64,000 nucleotides of DNA from Penumbrarchaeum sp964445525 (GCA_964445525.1 CAYULA010000016.1:3640-67639); one strand, 5' to 3'. Positions 51,312 through 59,502 are shown, counted from the first letter of the stretch. Numbers and translations: made by a program. The notes: generated by a model not told the origin, from the sequence alone.

Positions 51312-51893
51312 GACGGTAATAATCGATTGAAGGAGCGGAGGCTATGAAAGGTCCGAAACGGTCCAGCGATAACTTCCCGGCCTGCCTTCATTGGGTAAGG
51401 TCCTCCGCTCCCTGTGATGATTGCAGTTATTGTATTGATAAATCAGATGTTCACATGAACAATGTGCGAGGACCAGGGGACAGTCCGGGTCTTTGGAGTG
51501 TGATAGCAATGAACCATGGGGTCTGTGGAGGATCCCTGGTCCTCCAGGAAGACATGCACGGGCAGTAAAGACCACTGGTCGAGTTGTCAACATTGCAGCT
51601 TCCTACTACTGATAAAGTCATTGGATTGTTATCCTTTGACCATGTAAAAAAGGTTCAATATGTAATCTAAATAATAAACGGTTGAGGAAGGAAAGATTGA
51701 CGGCAGTGGAGGTGCCTACGCAAAGGTGGAGTGATAGTCAGTCGGTTTACAGAGCCCTGAAAACATAACTATTCCACTGCCGTCCAGATTGGAATGGATA
51801 AACATCACATGGGTGCCCCGCCAGTTGCAAGAATAAGACTGCTGTTCATGCCATTCCATGATAGTAACGAACGACAGAGCCTACTTTACCGTT
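51312..51893 (+). ncRNA. Candidate large structured RNA (possible RNase P-like 3' motifs)
   Basis: Nested perfect stems: ACGGTAA (51313-51319) with TTACCGT (51886-51892) closing ~580 bases; GGAGCGGAGG (51332-51341) with CCTCCGCTCC (51402-51411); GAGGACCAGGG (51468-51478) with CCCTGGTCCTC (51534-51544); GACGGCAGTGGA (51699-51710) with TCCACTGCCGTC (51773-51784); TGGAATGG (51790-51797) with CCATTCCA (51851-51858). A 74-codon frame from ATG 51344 crosses the first two stems and looks accidental. AGAATAAGACTG and ACGACAGAGCC near the 3' end recall RNase P regions CR-IV and CR-V, but I cannot build helix P4. It may be several RNAs rather than one. Confidence 0.5.
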
Positions 51894-51912
51894 GACCAAA
51901 TAAGTTACAAGT

Positions 51913-51926
51913 CTTATATATACTCG
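51913..51926 (+). promoter_or_regulatory. TATA-like promoter in the RNA island
   Basis: CTTATATATACTCG lies about 30 bases before the hairpin-rich segment that begins near 51945. A second AT element, GATATAGATATATACC, follows it. Confidence 0.45.
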
Positions 51927-51944
51927 ATATAGATATATACCAGC

Positions 51945-52130
51945 TCTCGGGAGAAGTGAGTTCTCCATTCCACTGGAAACTTACCCCTTATCGATTTCTT
52001 GAAATTTCCTTTGAAAATGATATTTGATTCGAAAAGATAGGGTTAAGATAATTCAGCAGGAAAGGGGAGGGAAACCCCTTTCCCGCAGAAGGGAAACATA
52101 TTGGATGGAACGAGGCGTTTCCCGTCGGAA
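51945..52130 (+). ncRNA. Candidate structured RNA
   Basis: GGAGAA (51950-51955) pairs with TTCTCC (51961-51966); GGAAAGGGG (52059-52067) pairs with CCCCTTTCC (52075-52083) around AGGGAAA; GGGAAAC (52091-52097) pairs with GTTTCCC (52117-52123). The intervening AT-rich part has no open frame of note. It sits behind its own TATA-like element. Family unknown. The following 52131-52299 is AT-rich and holds the next TATA box. Confidence 0.4.
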
Positions 52131-52299
52131 TACACTTCACAGTCTGATATAAAACCTACATACACATGCATTTTTCAAGGAATTTAAACTGATTTTTCCG
52201 GTAAACAAGGAAAATACCTTCCTCACATACAATAACCATATCTCGAGAGATAATGTGAACAGTGCTTTTATATTGAATTATTCTGAATGGTAATCATAA

Positions 52300-52400
52300 A
52301 CCAGGAGGGAAGCAGGGCAGGCAGGTGCTAATGCGAGGGACTCCCCTCAGGCACAGACGTGTATCGCCCGTAAGAACCTGCCCGTCCCTCCATATTTTTT
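52300..52400 (+). ncRNA. Candidate ~95-nt small RNA gene with promoter and T-run
   Basis: A nearly complete RNA gene by layout: TATA-like CTTTTATATTG (52265-52275), a stem with GGAGGG (52304-52309)/CCCTCC (52386-52391), then GGGCAGG (52315-52321)/CCTGCCC (52377-52383), an inner arm GTGC (52325-52328)/GCAC (52351-52354) and GAGGG/CCCTC (52335-52339, 52344-52348), and finally T6 (52395-52400). The asymmetric loop AAGCA opposite GT separates the two outer stems. No family I recognise. Confidence 0.55.
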
Positions 52401-52477
52401 AAAAATCTATTCAATCCGGCTTCATGCGAGCAATATACCCCATGACCGCATATTATCGGAATTCATTTATCATAAAC

Positions 52478-52640
52478 ATCTCAAAAGCTTGAGATGCCGG
52501 GGAGGATCGGAGGACCGAAAAGGATCTTGGGGATAGCACAGTTAGGGTAGTGCGGATCCTTCTCCGGCATCTCTTCCATGCTTGATGGAAAACCGTGCCG
52601 GGGTGACACGGATGGGGGTTCAAATTCCATAGAGGTCCTG
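52478..52640 (+). ncRNA. Candidate structured RNA with two mutually exclusive stems
   Basis: ATCTCAA (52478-52484) pairs with TTGAGAT (52489-52495), but the GAGAT part is also the 5' arm of a 13-base stem: GAGATGCCGGGGA (52491-52503) with TCTCCGGCATCTC (52561-52573). Only one can form, as in a switch. Inside lie AGGATC/GATCCT and GCAC/GTGC (52536-52539, 52550-52553); beyond lie TTCCAT-GCTTG-ATGGAA (52574-52590) and CCGTG/CACGG (52593-52597, 52607-52611). The GCAC-AGTTAGGGTA-GTGC arm and GGTTCAAAT resemble tRNA arms, but the acceptor ends do not pair. Confidence 0.5.
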
Positions 52641-52773
52641 ACCGCCTTCTTGCCGAAGGGGTTTCATGACAACGTATTATCAACTTCTGGATATAAATAA
52701 AAATTAGAAACAAATTTGAATTATTACTTAACCGTTGTGTATGGCACCCCGTATGACTGGATCGGTCGAAAGT

Positions 52774-53922
52774 TCAACCCCTTGAGGTCTTTCTTAGGGT
52801 AAAGATCGCAAGGAAAAGGAAAGCGACCGCGAATAACAAAAGCATGGCAAGATCCACCCATATGTCAAGGACTCCCCATCCTCTCAGAAGAACCGATCTG
52901 AGACCATCCACGGCATAGGTCACCGGAACCACATAGGAAACGGGCCTCAGCCAAACGGGCATGGCCTCTATCGGCCAGAATACCCCCGAGAGAAGGAATC
53001 CGGGAAGTACTATCAGGGGGAAGAACTGGATCGCCTGGGACTCTCTCTTTGCCAGCGAGGAAAGGAGTATCCCGAGACAGACACTCACAACTGCCAGTAT
53101 TGAGGCTATGAGAAATGCCAGCAGCGGATTCCCCTCAACCATTATTCCGAACACGAGTATGGCAAGGATCATCAGTATGCCAACCTGGACCATGCCGATT
53201 ATACTGAATGAGATGGCATAACCCACCACTATCTCGGTTTCCGTCACCGAACTGGCAAGGAGCCTCTGAAGTGTACCCCGTGTCTTCTCCCCCACGAATG
53301 ATATCAAGGTCAGGATCGTGGTGAGCAGGAATACCACGAATCCCATGATTCCGGGAACGAACATATCGAGAAACCGGGCACCTTTTCCGTAGATCGGGTC
53401 GGAGGAATCCACACTCACCGGATTATTGAATCCCTGCCGGGATGTTGTCTCCCTCATTGCTTTCATTAACTCGGACACAACCTCCTGGGAGACAGTCACC
53501 TGGCTCTGATCGGACCTGACCCGAATCGAGGATGCGTTGGAATACATCTCACCCTGGGAATATGCAACCAGGTCACTTGTGAAATTCTCCGGGAATATTA
53601 TTACCGAGTTTGCATCCCCTTCCTCTACCTGATCCACCGCATCGGAAATATCGTCCTCATATCTAATGATCAACTTGTCGGGATCGATATTATCGATTAC
53701 AATTTCCGAGAATTTGATCGTGTTGTTATTGGGCATACCTGCTCCGAGGTCCTTGTTCACGATTATTACCTCGACATCCTCCACTTCGCCGCTGAATGCG
53801 AGACCGAATATGAACATGGCCATTATCGGTGCAATGATGATGAGAGCCAGGCTTCTCCTGTCATGTTTTAGGGACCAGAACAATTTCTTGGAAACCATCA
53901 GTGTCCTTCTTAGTTTCATCAT
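52774..53922 (-). CDS. ABC-2 type exporter permease
   Basis: 382 residues. A first membrane helix ('LALIIIAPIMAMFIFGLAFSG') is followed by a ~150-residue outside domain ('VIIVNKDLGAGM...', 'EGDANSVIIFPENF') and then five more helices, the ABC2_membrane_3 layout of multidrug/lipid exporters such as YhhJ. 'FVGEKTRGTLQRLLASSVTETEIVVGYAI' is the conserved coupling region. It overlaps the ATPase gene by four bases. It would form the membrane half of a drug, lipid or peptide exporter; substrate unknown. Confidence 0.88.
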   Translation of the reverse strand: MMKLRRTLMVSKKLFWSLKHDRRSLALIIIAPIMAMFIFGLAFSGEVEDVEVIIVNKDLGAGMPNNNTIKFSEIVIDNIDPDKLIIRYEDDISDAVDQVEEGDANSVIIFPENFTSDLVAYSQGEMYSNASSIRVRSDQSQVTVSQEVVSELMKAMRETTSRQGFNNPVSVDSSDPIYGKGARFLDMFVPGIMGFVVFLLTTILTLISFVGEKTRGTLQRLLASSVTETEIVVGYAISFSIIGMVQVGILMILAILVFGIMVEGNPLLAFLIASILAVVSVCLGILLSSLAKRESQAIQFFPLIVLPGFLLSGVFWPIEAMPVWLRPVSYVVPVTYAVDGLRSVLLRGWGVLDIWVDLAMLLLFAVAFLFLAIFTLRKTSRG

Positions 53923-54641
53923 CGATCCCCTCCCCTGACAAGATCGAGGAAAGCATCCTCCAGATTGTCTTTTCCTGTTCGATTCATGATCTCTGCCGGA
54001 GTCCCGCTATCTATCAGTCTGCCCTCCCTCATCATCCCGACTCTACCGCAGTTGCGGGCCTCGTCCATGTAATGAGTGGACATGATTATCGTCACTCCCC
54101 TTTCCTTGAGCCTGTGGAAGTTCTTCCAGAAGGCTGCCCTGAGAGGAGGATCGACCCCGACTGTGGGTTCGTCCAGAAAAAGGAGTTCGGGATCATGGAT
54201 CATCGATGCTGCCAGCGATATCCTGTGCTTTTGACCGCCGCTCAGATTGGAAAGAGGGAACCCCTTTCTATCAAGGAGGTCAACGGACCTCAATACCTCT
54301 TCCTCTCTTTTTTTGAACCTCTCTTTTGACAATCCGTAGATTCCGGCAAAGAGTTTCAGATTATCGTGGACAGTAAGGTCCTCGTAGAGGGCCGTCTCCT
54401 GCGGCATGTAACCTATTGTGGGAAGATAGGAACGTTTACCTACTGCAGTTCCGAGGACCTCCGCACTTCCCGAATCGGGTTTGAGCAGTCCGCAGAGTAT
54501 CTTGATCGTGGTTGTCTTTCCTGATCCGTTCGGTCCGAGCAACCCGAAAACGGTTCCCTTATTCACTTTCAGATCCAGACCATTGACGGCTTTGATATTT
54601 CCGAAATATTTCTTCAAACCCCGGACTTCAACGGCATTCAA
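53919..54641 (-). CDS. ABC transporter ATP-binding protein
   Basis: 240 residues with Walker A 'GPNGSGKTTTIKIL', Q-loop 'MPQETALYEDLTV', signature 'LSGGQKHRISLAASM', Walker B 'LLFLDEPTVGVDPP' and switch 'STHYMDEA'. This is the drug/Na export (CcmA/NatA-like) group that pairs with ABC-2 permeases, here the overlapping downstream gene. It lies behind the TetR gene with a four-base overlap, so all three are one transcript and the regulator probably represses it. Confidence 0.93.
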   Translation of the reverse strand: MNAVEVRGLKKYFGNIKAVNGLDLKVNKGTVFGLLGPNGSGKTTTIKILCGLLKPDSGSAEVLGTAVGKRSYLPTIGYMPQETALYEDLTVHDNLKLFAGIYGLSKERFKKREEEVLRSVDLLDRKGFPLSNLSGGQKHRISLAASMIHDPELLFLDEPTVGVDPPLRAAFWKNFHRLKERGVTIIMSTHYMDEARNCGRVGMMREGRLIDSGTPAEIMNRTGKDNLEDAFLDLVRGGDR

Positions 54642-55237
54642 GATCGTTCACCTCCATCTATCATGCCGTAGAGGAAGATGGAAATTGACTCCCTCAATCT
54701 TCTATCATCAAGCTCATGGAAGGGGTCCTGGCCCAGAAGCATTTTCATCATCTCGCTTCTGAGCAGATAGGATGCAAGAAAAACACCGGCTGTCTCGAGA
54801 TCGACATCGCTCCTGGACCTCTCCTTCAATATGGCTTCAAGCTTGCCTACCATGAATCCCTTCATGATCCTGGGCATCTCGCTTACCTTCTCTCTTACGA
54901 TTTCATTTGTGGCCATCTCCCGGAACATTATGGAATACACCTTTTCCCTGGCCCTCAGATTATTTCTCATCGTCTTTACAAGCAAAAAGAGGTCCTCTTC
55001 GATATTACCCGTGAATCCGGAGGGAACGGATTCCTTGAGCCCTTCGGGATCGAACCCATAATCCAGGCTCTCTACGAGCAGTTCCTCCTTGGAGTTGAAA
55101 TTCCTGAAGATGGTTATTTCGTTCACATCTGCTTTTCGAGCGATCTCCCTTGTGGTTGTTGCCTTGAATCCTTTTTTGGAAAACAGATCGAGTGATGTTT
55201 CCAGGATCCTTTTCTGGGTCTCGGTTCTCTCATTCAT
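54638..55237 (-). CDS. TetR-family transcriptional repressor
   Basis: 199 residues. The N-terminal HTH is 'TQKRILETSLDLFSKKGFKATTTREIARKADVNEITIFRNFNSKEELL', a standard TetR head; the rest is a helical ligand-binding domain. It leads the operon with the ABC exporter. A perfect palindrome AAGTAATTACTT (55244-55255) lies six bases before its start, over the likely transcription start, so autorepression lifted by the exported compound is the natural reading. TATA-like TTTTTATG lies about 55260-55267. Confidence 0.93.
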   Translation of the reverse strand: MNERTETQKRILETSLDLFSKKGFKATTTREIARKADVNEITIFRNFNSKEELLVESLDYGFDPEGLKESVPSGFTGNIEEDLFLLVKTMRNNLRAREKVYSIMFREMATNEIVREKVSEMPRIMKGFMVGKLEAILKERSRSDVDLETAGVFLASYLLRSEMMKMLLGQDPFHELDDRRLRESISIFLYGMIDGGERS

Positions 55238-55243
55238 GGATGC

Positions 55244-55255
55244 AAGTAATTACTT
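55244..55255. promoter_or_regulatory. Palindromic TetR operator
   Basis: AAGTAATTACTT is a perfect 12-base palindrome between the TATA region and the ATG of the TetR gene; ACTTAC repeats extend it on one side. TetR proteins bind such sites as dimers. Confidence 0.7.
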
Positions 55256-55369
55256 ACTTACATAAAAATCTTATTATAGACTTTTCAAAGCAAATAGATA
55301 GATTATCCGATGAGATACTTACTCCATAGAGATTACATCATTGACAGTGATAATTGATTAATAGATTAC

Positions 55370-55696
55370 ATGAGAAGACTAGCCAGCAGATCGGACAAGG
55401 TGTGTAGATTGGCAATGTCGAGATCTTCGATACTGGATTATGAGGCTGATTCCATTCTTGGTGAGAGTTCCGAATCCATACTGGAAGAAGATGTGGATGC
55501 CGAAAAGATCGAGATGGCAATAAGGAGGTTCCAGAATGTGCTACAGCTCAATCCCAACACTTTTACGAAGAAACAGGAGGCCATATTCTCCCTCGCCCTG
55601 AAGGAGGCCCTCTACGAAGTGATGGATGTTCCGCACTCCCACAGAAATCTCGAAAAAGAGATGATCAGGATAAAGAGGCATGACTTCTGGAGATGA
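55370..55696 (+). CDS. Uncharacterised 108-residue protein
   Basis: 108 residues, charged, with two predicted helices ('DVDAEKIEMAIRRFQNVLQ' and 'KKQEAIFSLALKEALYEVMDVP') and no membrane segment or metal motif. Start at ATG 55370 without a clear ribosome site, so it may be leaderless. It lies between the TetR operon and the radical SAM gene, 54 bases upstream of the latter, and could be co-transcribed with it. I do not recognise it; its codon use looks like that of neighbours. It could be a small partner of the radical SAM protein, which is only a positional idea. Confidence 0.5.
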   Translation: MRRLASRSDKVCRLAMSRSSILDYEADSILGESSESILEEDVDAEKIEMAIRRFQNVLQLNPNTFTKKQEAIFSLALKEALYEVMDVPHSHRNLEKEMIRIKRHDFWR

Positions 55697-55750
55697 ATAC
55701 AACCTCTCCAAATCTTATTCTATTCGACCAGTATTGCGGAAGTGGGGAAT

Positions 55751-56827
55751 ATGGAGACCGGTGAATTATCCGAACTGCTTTCAAGCAAGATGCTGGGTCT
55801 GTTTCGCAAGGCATCGGTTATCGTGAGAAAAGAACCCACCCTTCTTCCGTTTTCCCTCAAAACGTTGAGGAATCAGAAAAAAGCCGCATCAAGAAGAGAT
55901 GAAAAGCTGAAGGAAGGGGTCCATGTCCCTCCTTTCATGATAATAAGTGTTACAAACAGGTGCAACCTGGACTGCAAGGGTTGCTATGCCAAGAAATTTC
56001 AGAATGCCTCCAAGGAGGAGATGGATCGTGATCTTCTTCACGAGATACTTGAACAGGCCAGGGACCTCGGCATCTCCATTGTGATGATTGCGGGTGGAGA
56101 GCCCCTGATGAGGAGGGATATCCTGGATTTAATGGAAGATTTTCCCGAGATGATATTTCCGCTCTTCACAAACGGAACACTCCTGAACGATGATCTGGTA
56201 CTCAGATTGAGGAAGCAAAAGCACATTATACCGGTCCTCAGTTTCGAGGGGCCGGAGGCGAGGACCGATCTGAGGAGGGGAGAGGGGACCTACGAGAGGT
56301 TGGTGGGGACCGCTGACAAGCTAAAGGAGGGCAGACTGTTCTGGGGAATGTCCTTGACCGTAACAAGATCCAATTTCGAGGAGGTTACTGATCCCGATTT
56401 CATCGAGATGGCAAGTAAAAGAGGATGCAAGCTGTTCTTCTTCGTGGAGTACATACCGGTTGCGGAAGGTTCCGATTGCGAGGTACCGACACAGGAACAG
56501 AGTAACAGATCGGTTCCGATTACCGAGGATTTGGAAGAGAGGTTCCCCGGGATCTTCATCGCTTTTCCGGGGGACGAGGAGGTCTTCGGCGGTTGTTTGT
56601 CTTCGGGAAGAGGATTCGTTCATATCAATCCTCAAGGGGAGCTCGAACCATGCCCCTTCGCTCCTTATTCGGATACCAATCTACAAGATGTTGGTCTCGA
56701 AGAGGCTTTGAAGTCGAGGCTTCTGAAGGAGATAAGAGAGAACCACCACATGCTGGAGGAGACCTCGGGAGGATGCGCCCTGTGGAGGGACAGGGAGTGG
56801 GTGAAGGGTTTGATGAAAGAGCCCTGA
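55751..56827 (+). CDS. Radical SAM protein
   Basis: 358 residues. The SAM cluster motif is 'TNRCNLDCKGCYAKK' (Cys71, 75, 78) with 'MIAGGEPLMRRDIL' as the GGEP strand. 'LFTNGTLLNDDLV' and 'PVLSFEGPEARTD' belong to the barrel of the MoaA/PqqE-like group. Near the end 'GGCLSSGRGFVHINPQGELEPCPFAPYSDTN' gives SPASM/twitch-like Cys, with one more Cys in 'GGCALW'. No peptide substrate or RRE is adjacent. ATG 55751 has GTGGGG upstream; GTG 55742 is an alternative. The enzyme could modify a small molecule or protein; it is unrelated by operon to the 48.6 kb enzyme. Confidence 0.87.
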   Translation: METGELSELLSSKMLGLFRKASVIVRKEPTLLPFSLKTLRNQKKAASRRDEKLKEGVHVPPFMIISVTNRCNLDCKGCYAKKFQNASKEEMDRDLLHEILEQARDLGISIVMIAGGEPLMRRDILDLMEDFPEMIFPLFTNGTLLNDDLVLRLRKQKHIIPVLSFEGPEARTDLRRGEGTYERLVGTADKLKEGRLFWGMSLTVTRSNFEEVTDPDFIEMASKRGCKLFFFVEYIPVAEGSDCEVPTQEQSNRSVPITEDLEERFPGIFIAFPGDEEVFGGCLSSGRGFVHINPQGELEPCPFAPYSDTNLQDVGLEEALKSRLLKEIRENHHMLEETSGGCALWRDREWVKGLMKEP

Positions 56828-56839
56828 ATAACATCACAA

Positions 56840-57892
56840 TTACTTGTCTTTATAGAAAGTAACCATCAGTTTCTTCATCTCTGAAGGTGATGGTAGCTCG
56901 CCCTTTAATTCAACAGGAAGCTCTCTTACTATTCTATATGTAGAAACTCCAATGGGTTTATTGGAATCATGCAAAGCATATTCAACAATTGTTCTGTTTT
57001 TTTCTTTACATATAATCATACCTAAGGACGGATTCTCATCCTTCTCTTTTATCAATCTGTCCAGGGCTGTTAAATAAAATTGCATTTTTCCCACATATTC
57101 TGGTTGGAATTCACCGGTTTTTAATTCAACTGCAACCAAACATTTCAACCGACGATGAAAAAGCAGAAGATCAAGAAAATAATCCTTGTTATCCACGTGA
57201 ATATTGAATTGACTTCCAACAAAGGTAAATGAACCACCCATAGTACGTAAGAATTCCTCAATTCTCAATATCAAAGCTTTCTCCAGTTCCCTCTCTGTAT
57301 GTTTTTCCGACATATCCAGAAAATCAAATATGTATTCATCCTTAATCGAAATTCTCGCGAGATTTCCCTGAGATGGGGGTATTACTTTATCAAAATTGGT
57401 TTGACCCATCATTGTAGTCTCGAAGCTATGGTTTTCAATCTGGTGAATCAATACATTTCTCGACCAATTATGATCTATTGTCATTCTTATATAGAATTCA
57501 CGTTCGAGACACGATCTACACCGCTCCATAATAGCGATATTATGAGACCATCCAATTTCTCGCACAAGCTGTGCGAGTTTTTCATCATCGGAATAGATTT
57601 CATAGAATCCTTTCATTCTCCATAAATTGGAAGGAGAGAAACCCTTTGCCCCCGGAAACTCATTTTTCAGATCATGGGAAAGTTGATTTACAATGGATTT
57701 CCCCCACGTTTGTCCGGCCTGTTTTTCAATAATTAAGTACCCAATATCCCAATATAATGAAATCAATTCTCTATTTACAACTCTTAAAGCATTGTTTCGA
57801 GACGTAAGTATAAGTTCCTTAATTTCAAGTAATAGGTCTTCATAACCAGCTGGTAATATCAGTTTATCAGAGTTCATATTATTTGCTTCCAT
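56840..57892 (-). CDS. YhcG-type PDDEXK nuclease (DUF1016)
   Basis: 350 residues. The N-terminal DUF1016 region ('NALRVVNRELISLYWDIGYLIIEKQ', 'WGKSIVNQLSHDL', 'FSPSNLWRMKGFYEIY') is followed by a nuclease fold with the PD-(D/E)XK residues in 'DYFLDLLLFHRRLKCLVAVELKTGEFQPE': Asp in the first strand and the E-x-K in 'VELK'. The family is widespread on mobile and defence islands and has been called a putative nuclease; function is unproven. It is AT-richer than its neighbours and ends 12 bases from the convergent radical SAM gene, a sign of lateral transfer. Confidence 0.88.
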   Translation of the reverse strand: MEANNMNSDKLILPAGYEDLLLEIKELILTSRNNALRVVNRELISLYWDIGYLIIEKQAGQTWGKSIVNQLSHDLKNEFPGAKGFSPSNLWRMKGFYEIYSDDEKLAQLVREIGWSHNIAIMERCRSCLEREFYIRMTIDHNWSRNVLIHQIENHSFETTMMGQTNFDKVIPPSQGNLARISIKDEYIFDFLDMSEKHTERELEKALILRIEEFLRTMGGSFTFVGSQFNIHVDNKDYFLDLLLFHRRLKCLVAVELKTGEFQPEYVGKMQFYLTALDRLIKEKDENPSLGMIICKEKNRTIVEYALHDSNKPIGVSTYRIVRELPVELKGELPSPSEMKKLMVTFYKDK

Positions 57893-58087
57893 ACATATTG
57901 AATATCTACTATTTACAAATGAAAAGTATTTAAGATTGTACGCAGGACAGGGGAGTGGAAGTATTCAATCTAAAATATAACATTTATCAAATCCAGCCAA
58001 GTTAATCATATCAAGGATTCTAATGAAAATAATAAAAAACATATATTATTTGGATTATTTGAGATAACACTTAGTAACACCCCATGT

Positions 58088-58222
58088 TCAAATTATCAAT
58101 AACAGATTTCTTCCGACTATGAACCTCACATTGTAATTGATCGTTGATGGAGCACGGTTCAATCTCCTGGATATCTCCCTCTGGGATATTCCAGGTTCTT
58201 TCGAGAGGAGATTGACAATCAT
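58088..58222 (-). pseudogene. Remnant of a winged-helix regulator gene
   Basis: A 44-codon minus-strand frame reads 'MIVNLLSKEPGISQREISRR' and then 'LNRAPSTINYNV', the helix-turn-helix of archaeal MarR/ArsR-type regulators, but stops soon after (RFIVGRNLLLII) without the wing or effector region. The rest of the gap 57893-58296 has no other coding trace. It is placed divergently from the ATPase gene, with a 28-base palindrome in between, so it may be a decayed regulator of that gene. Confidence 0.55.
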
Positions 58223-58240
58223 TTGGTTGAAAAATAATTC

Positions 58241-58268
58241 AAATTAGTTATTTTGAAATAACTAATTT
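58241..58268. promoter_or_regulatory. 28-bp palindromic operator before the DUF234 ATPase gene
   Basis: AAATTAGTTATTT (58241-58253), TG, AAATAACTAATTT (58256-58268) is a perfect 13+13 inverted repeat. Its right arm runs into a TATA-like TTTAAAATAC (58266-58275), and the ATG at 58297 follows at leaderless distance, so binding here would block transcription. Confidence 0.75.
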
Positions 58269-58296
58269 AAAATACATAGAGAAACAATATATCACC

Positions 58297-59502
58297 ATGG
58301 AATTGAATATTCCAAGATCGGAATCGACAAGGATAGGTAAGAAATGGACACTCCTTTATGGCAGAAGGAAGGTTGGTAAGACCTATCTCCTGGAGAATAC
58401 CATTTCCTTTGACGAATACATACTGATCGGAAGAGAAGGAACTATCTGGATTGAAGGTTCCAAGAGGAAAAAACTCGGATCATTCGATGAACTTTCAGAT
58501 CATGTCAAAGAAGAACTGGAGAATGGAAGAAAGATCATCATCGATGAATTCCAGAGAGCCCCCATGGATCAGATCGAGTGGATATCAACATCACATCCAT
58601 CGGGACAACTGATCCTTTCGGGGTCCTCTTTGAGCGTTGTGAAGAAGATCCTTGATCCGGGGTCTCCCCTGCTGGGAAAATTGAGTGAATTGAGACTGGA
58701 TCTGATAAGGCCAGAGGACCTGTTCGCATCCAATTCAAATCTCATTTCCCTTGACAAGGCCCCCTACCTTTCCGACCCGTGGACAATCCCGTTTATTGAA
58801 AAAGGAGAGGTCCTTTCGGAACTCTACGAATTACTACGGGGGACCTCTTACACCGTTCCAGCATTGGTAGGGGAGATCTTCCACGAAGAAGGAAGGACCC
58901 TTTCTGAAATATACCAGGGCATCCTGTCCTCTTTAGGTTCAGGAAAGACAAGATCAAATGAGATCTCCTCCAATCTTTATAACAAAGGTCTCATTGCAAG
59001 AGATGGTGCATCGCAGATTTCACCATATATTGAAGCTCTGAAGAAGATGGGTATCATCGAGGAGATCAGGATCTTCTCAAAGAAGAGAAAGATTCAGAGG
59101 TACACCTCTCCCGTGATGACACTTTATTATTACATGGAATCGAAATACGGACTGGAGAGGGAACTCCCTCCATACAAGGAGGTGGAAGCAAACCTCAGAA
59201 AAATCCATTCCTTCTGCATGGAGCATTATCTCGTTAAGGCCTTCACCAGGAAAATTGGAGGTCAACTCAGATATTCCTTCGATCCCGAGATCGACGGCAT
59301 CATCGTTGACAGAAAGGAAAGGCCTTTGGCGGTCCTCGAGGTAAAATGGAAGGATCTCAGAAAAAATGATGTTTCAAGGTTCATCGAGAAAACATTCGAT
59401 TTCGATTGTGATAGGATCCTCCTGACCAAAGAAAAATCAGATTTAGAGTCTGATGAGATAAAAATCATGGAGGAAAATGACATAATGGATTTCCTGAAAT
59501 GA
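58297..59502 (+). CDS. Archaeal DUF234-type AAA ATPase with PDDEXK-like C terminus
   Basis: 401 residues. P-loop 'LLYGRRKVGKTYLLEN' (about 20-35), then 'KIIIDEFQRAP' as Walker B and 'QLILSGSSLSVVKKIL' as sensor 1, as in the archaeal-type ATPase family. The middle holds a winged-helix (about 190-265, 'KTRSNEISSNLYNKGLIARDGASQISPYIEALKKMGII'). The C terminus has DUF234, with 'FDPEIDGIIVDRKERPLAVLEVKW' carrying D-x-D and ExK as in a PDDEXK nuclease. Families of these are numerous in archaea, and their role (DNA or mobile-element linked) is unknown. A 28-bp palindrome covers its promoter. Confidence 0.85.
   Translation: MELNIPRSESTRIGKKWTLLYGRRKVGKTYLLENTISFDEYILIGREGTIWIEGSKRKKLGSFDELSDHVKEELENGRKIIIDEFQRAPMDQIEWISTSHPSGQLILSGSSLSVVKKILDPGSPLLGKLSELRLDLIRPEDLFASNSNLISLDKAPYLSDPWTIPFIEKGEVLSELYELLRGTSYTVPALVGEIFHEEGRTLSEIYQGILSSLGSGKTRSNEISSNLYNKGLIARDGASQISPYIEALKKMGIIEEIRIFSKKRKIQRYTSPVMTLYYYMESKYGLERELPPYKEVEANLRKIHSFCMEHYLVKAFTRKIGGQLRYSFDPEIDGIIVDRKERPLAVLEVKWKDLRKNDVSRFIEKTFDFDCDRILLTKEKSDLESDEIKIMEENDIMDFLK

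Noticed and set aside
51344..51568. A 74-codon frame with five Cys and a GGAG-type sequence upstream
   Set aside because: It runs through two perfect 10- and 11-bp stems, which explain the sequence better; the GGAGCGGAGG 'ribosome site' is itself a stem arm.
52520..52640. tRNA gene
   Set aside because: A D-arm-like hairpin and a GGTTCAAAT element are present, but the acceptor ends do not pair, no anticodon stem closes, and the D-arm is enclosed by a different stem.
52453..52713. An 86-codon leftward frame
   Set aside because: It lies across the 13-bp stem and other hairpins and has no recognisable sequence pattern.
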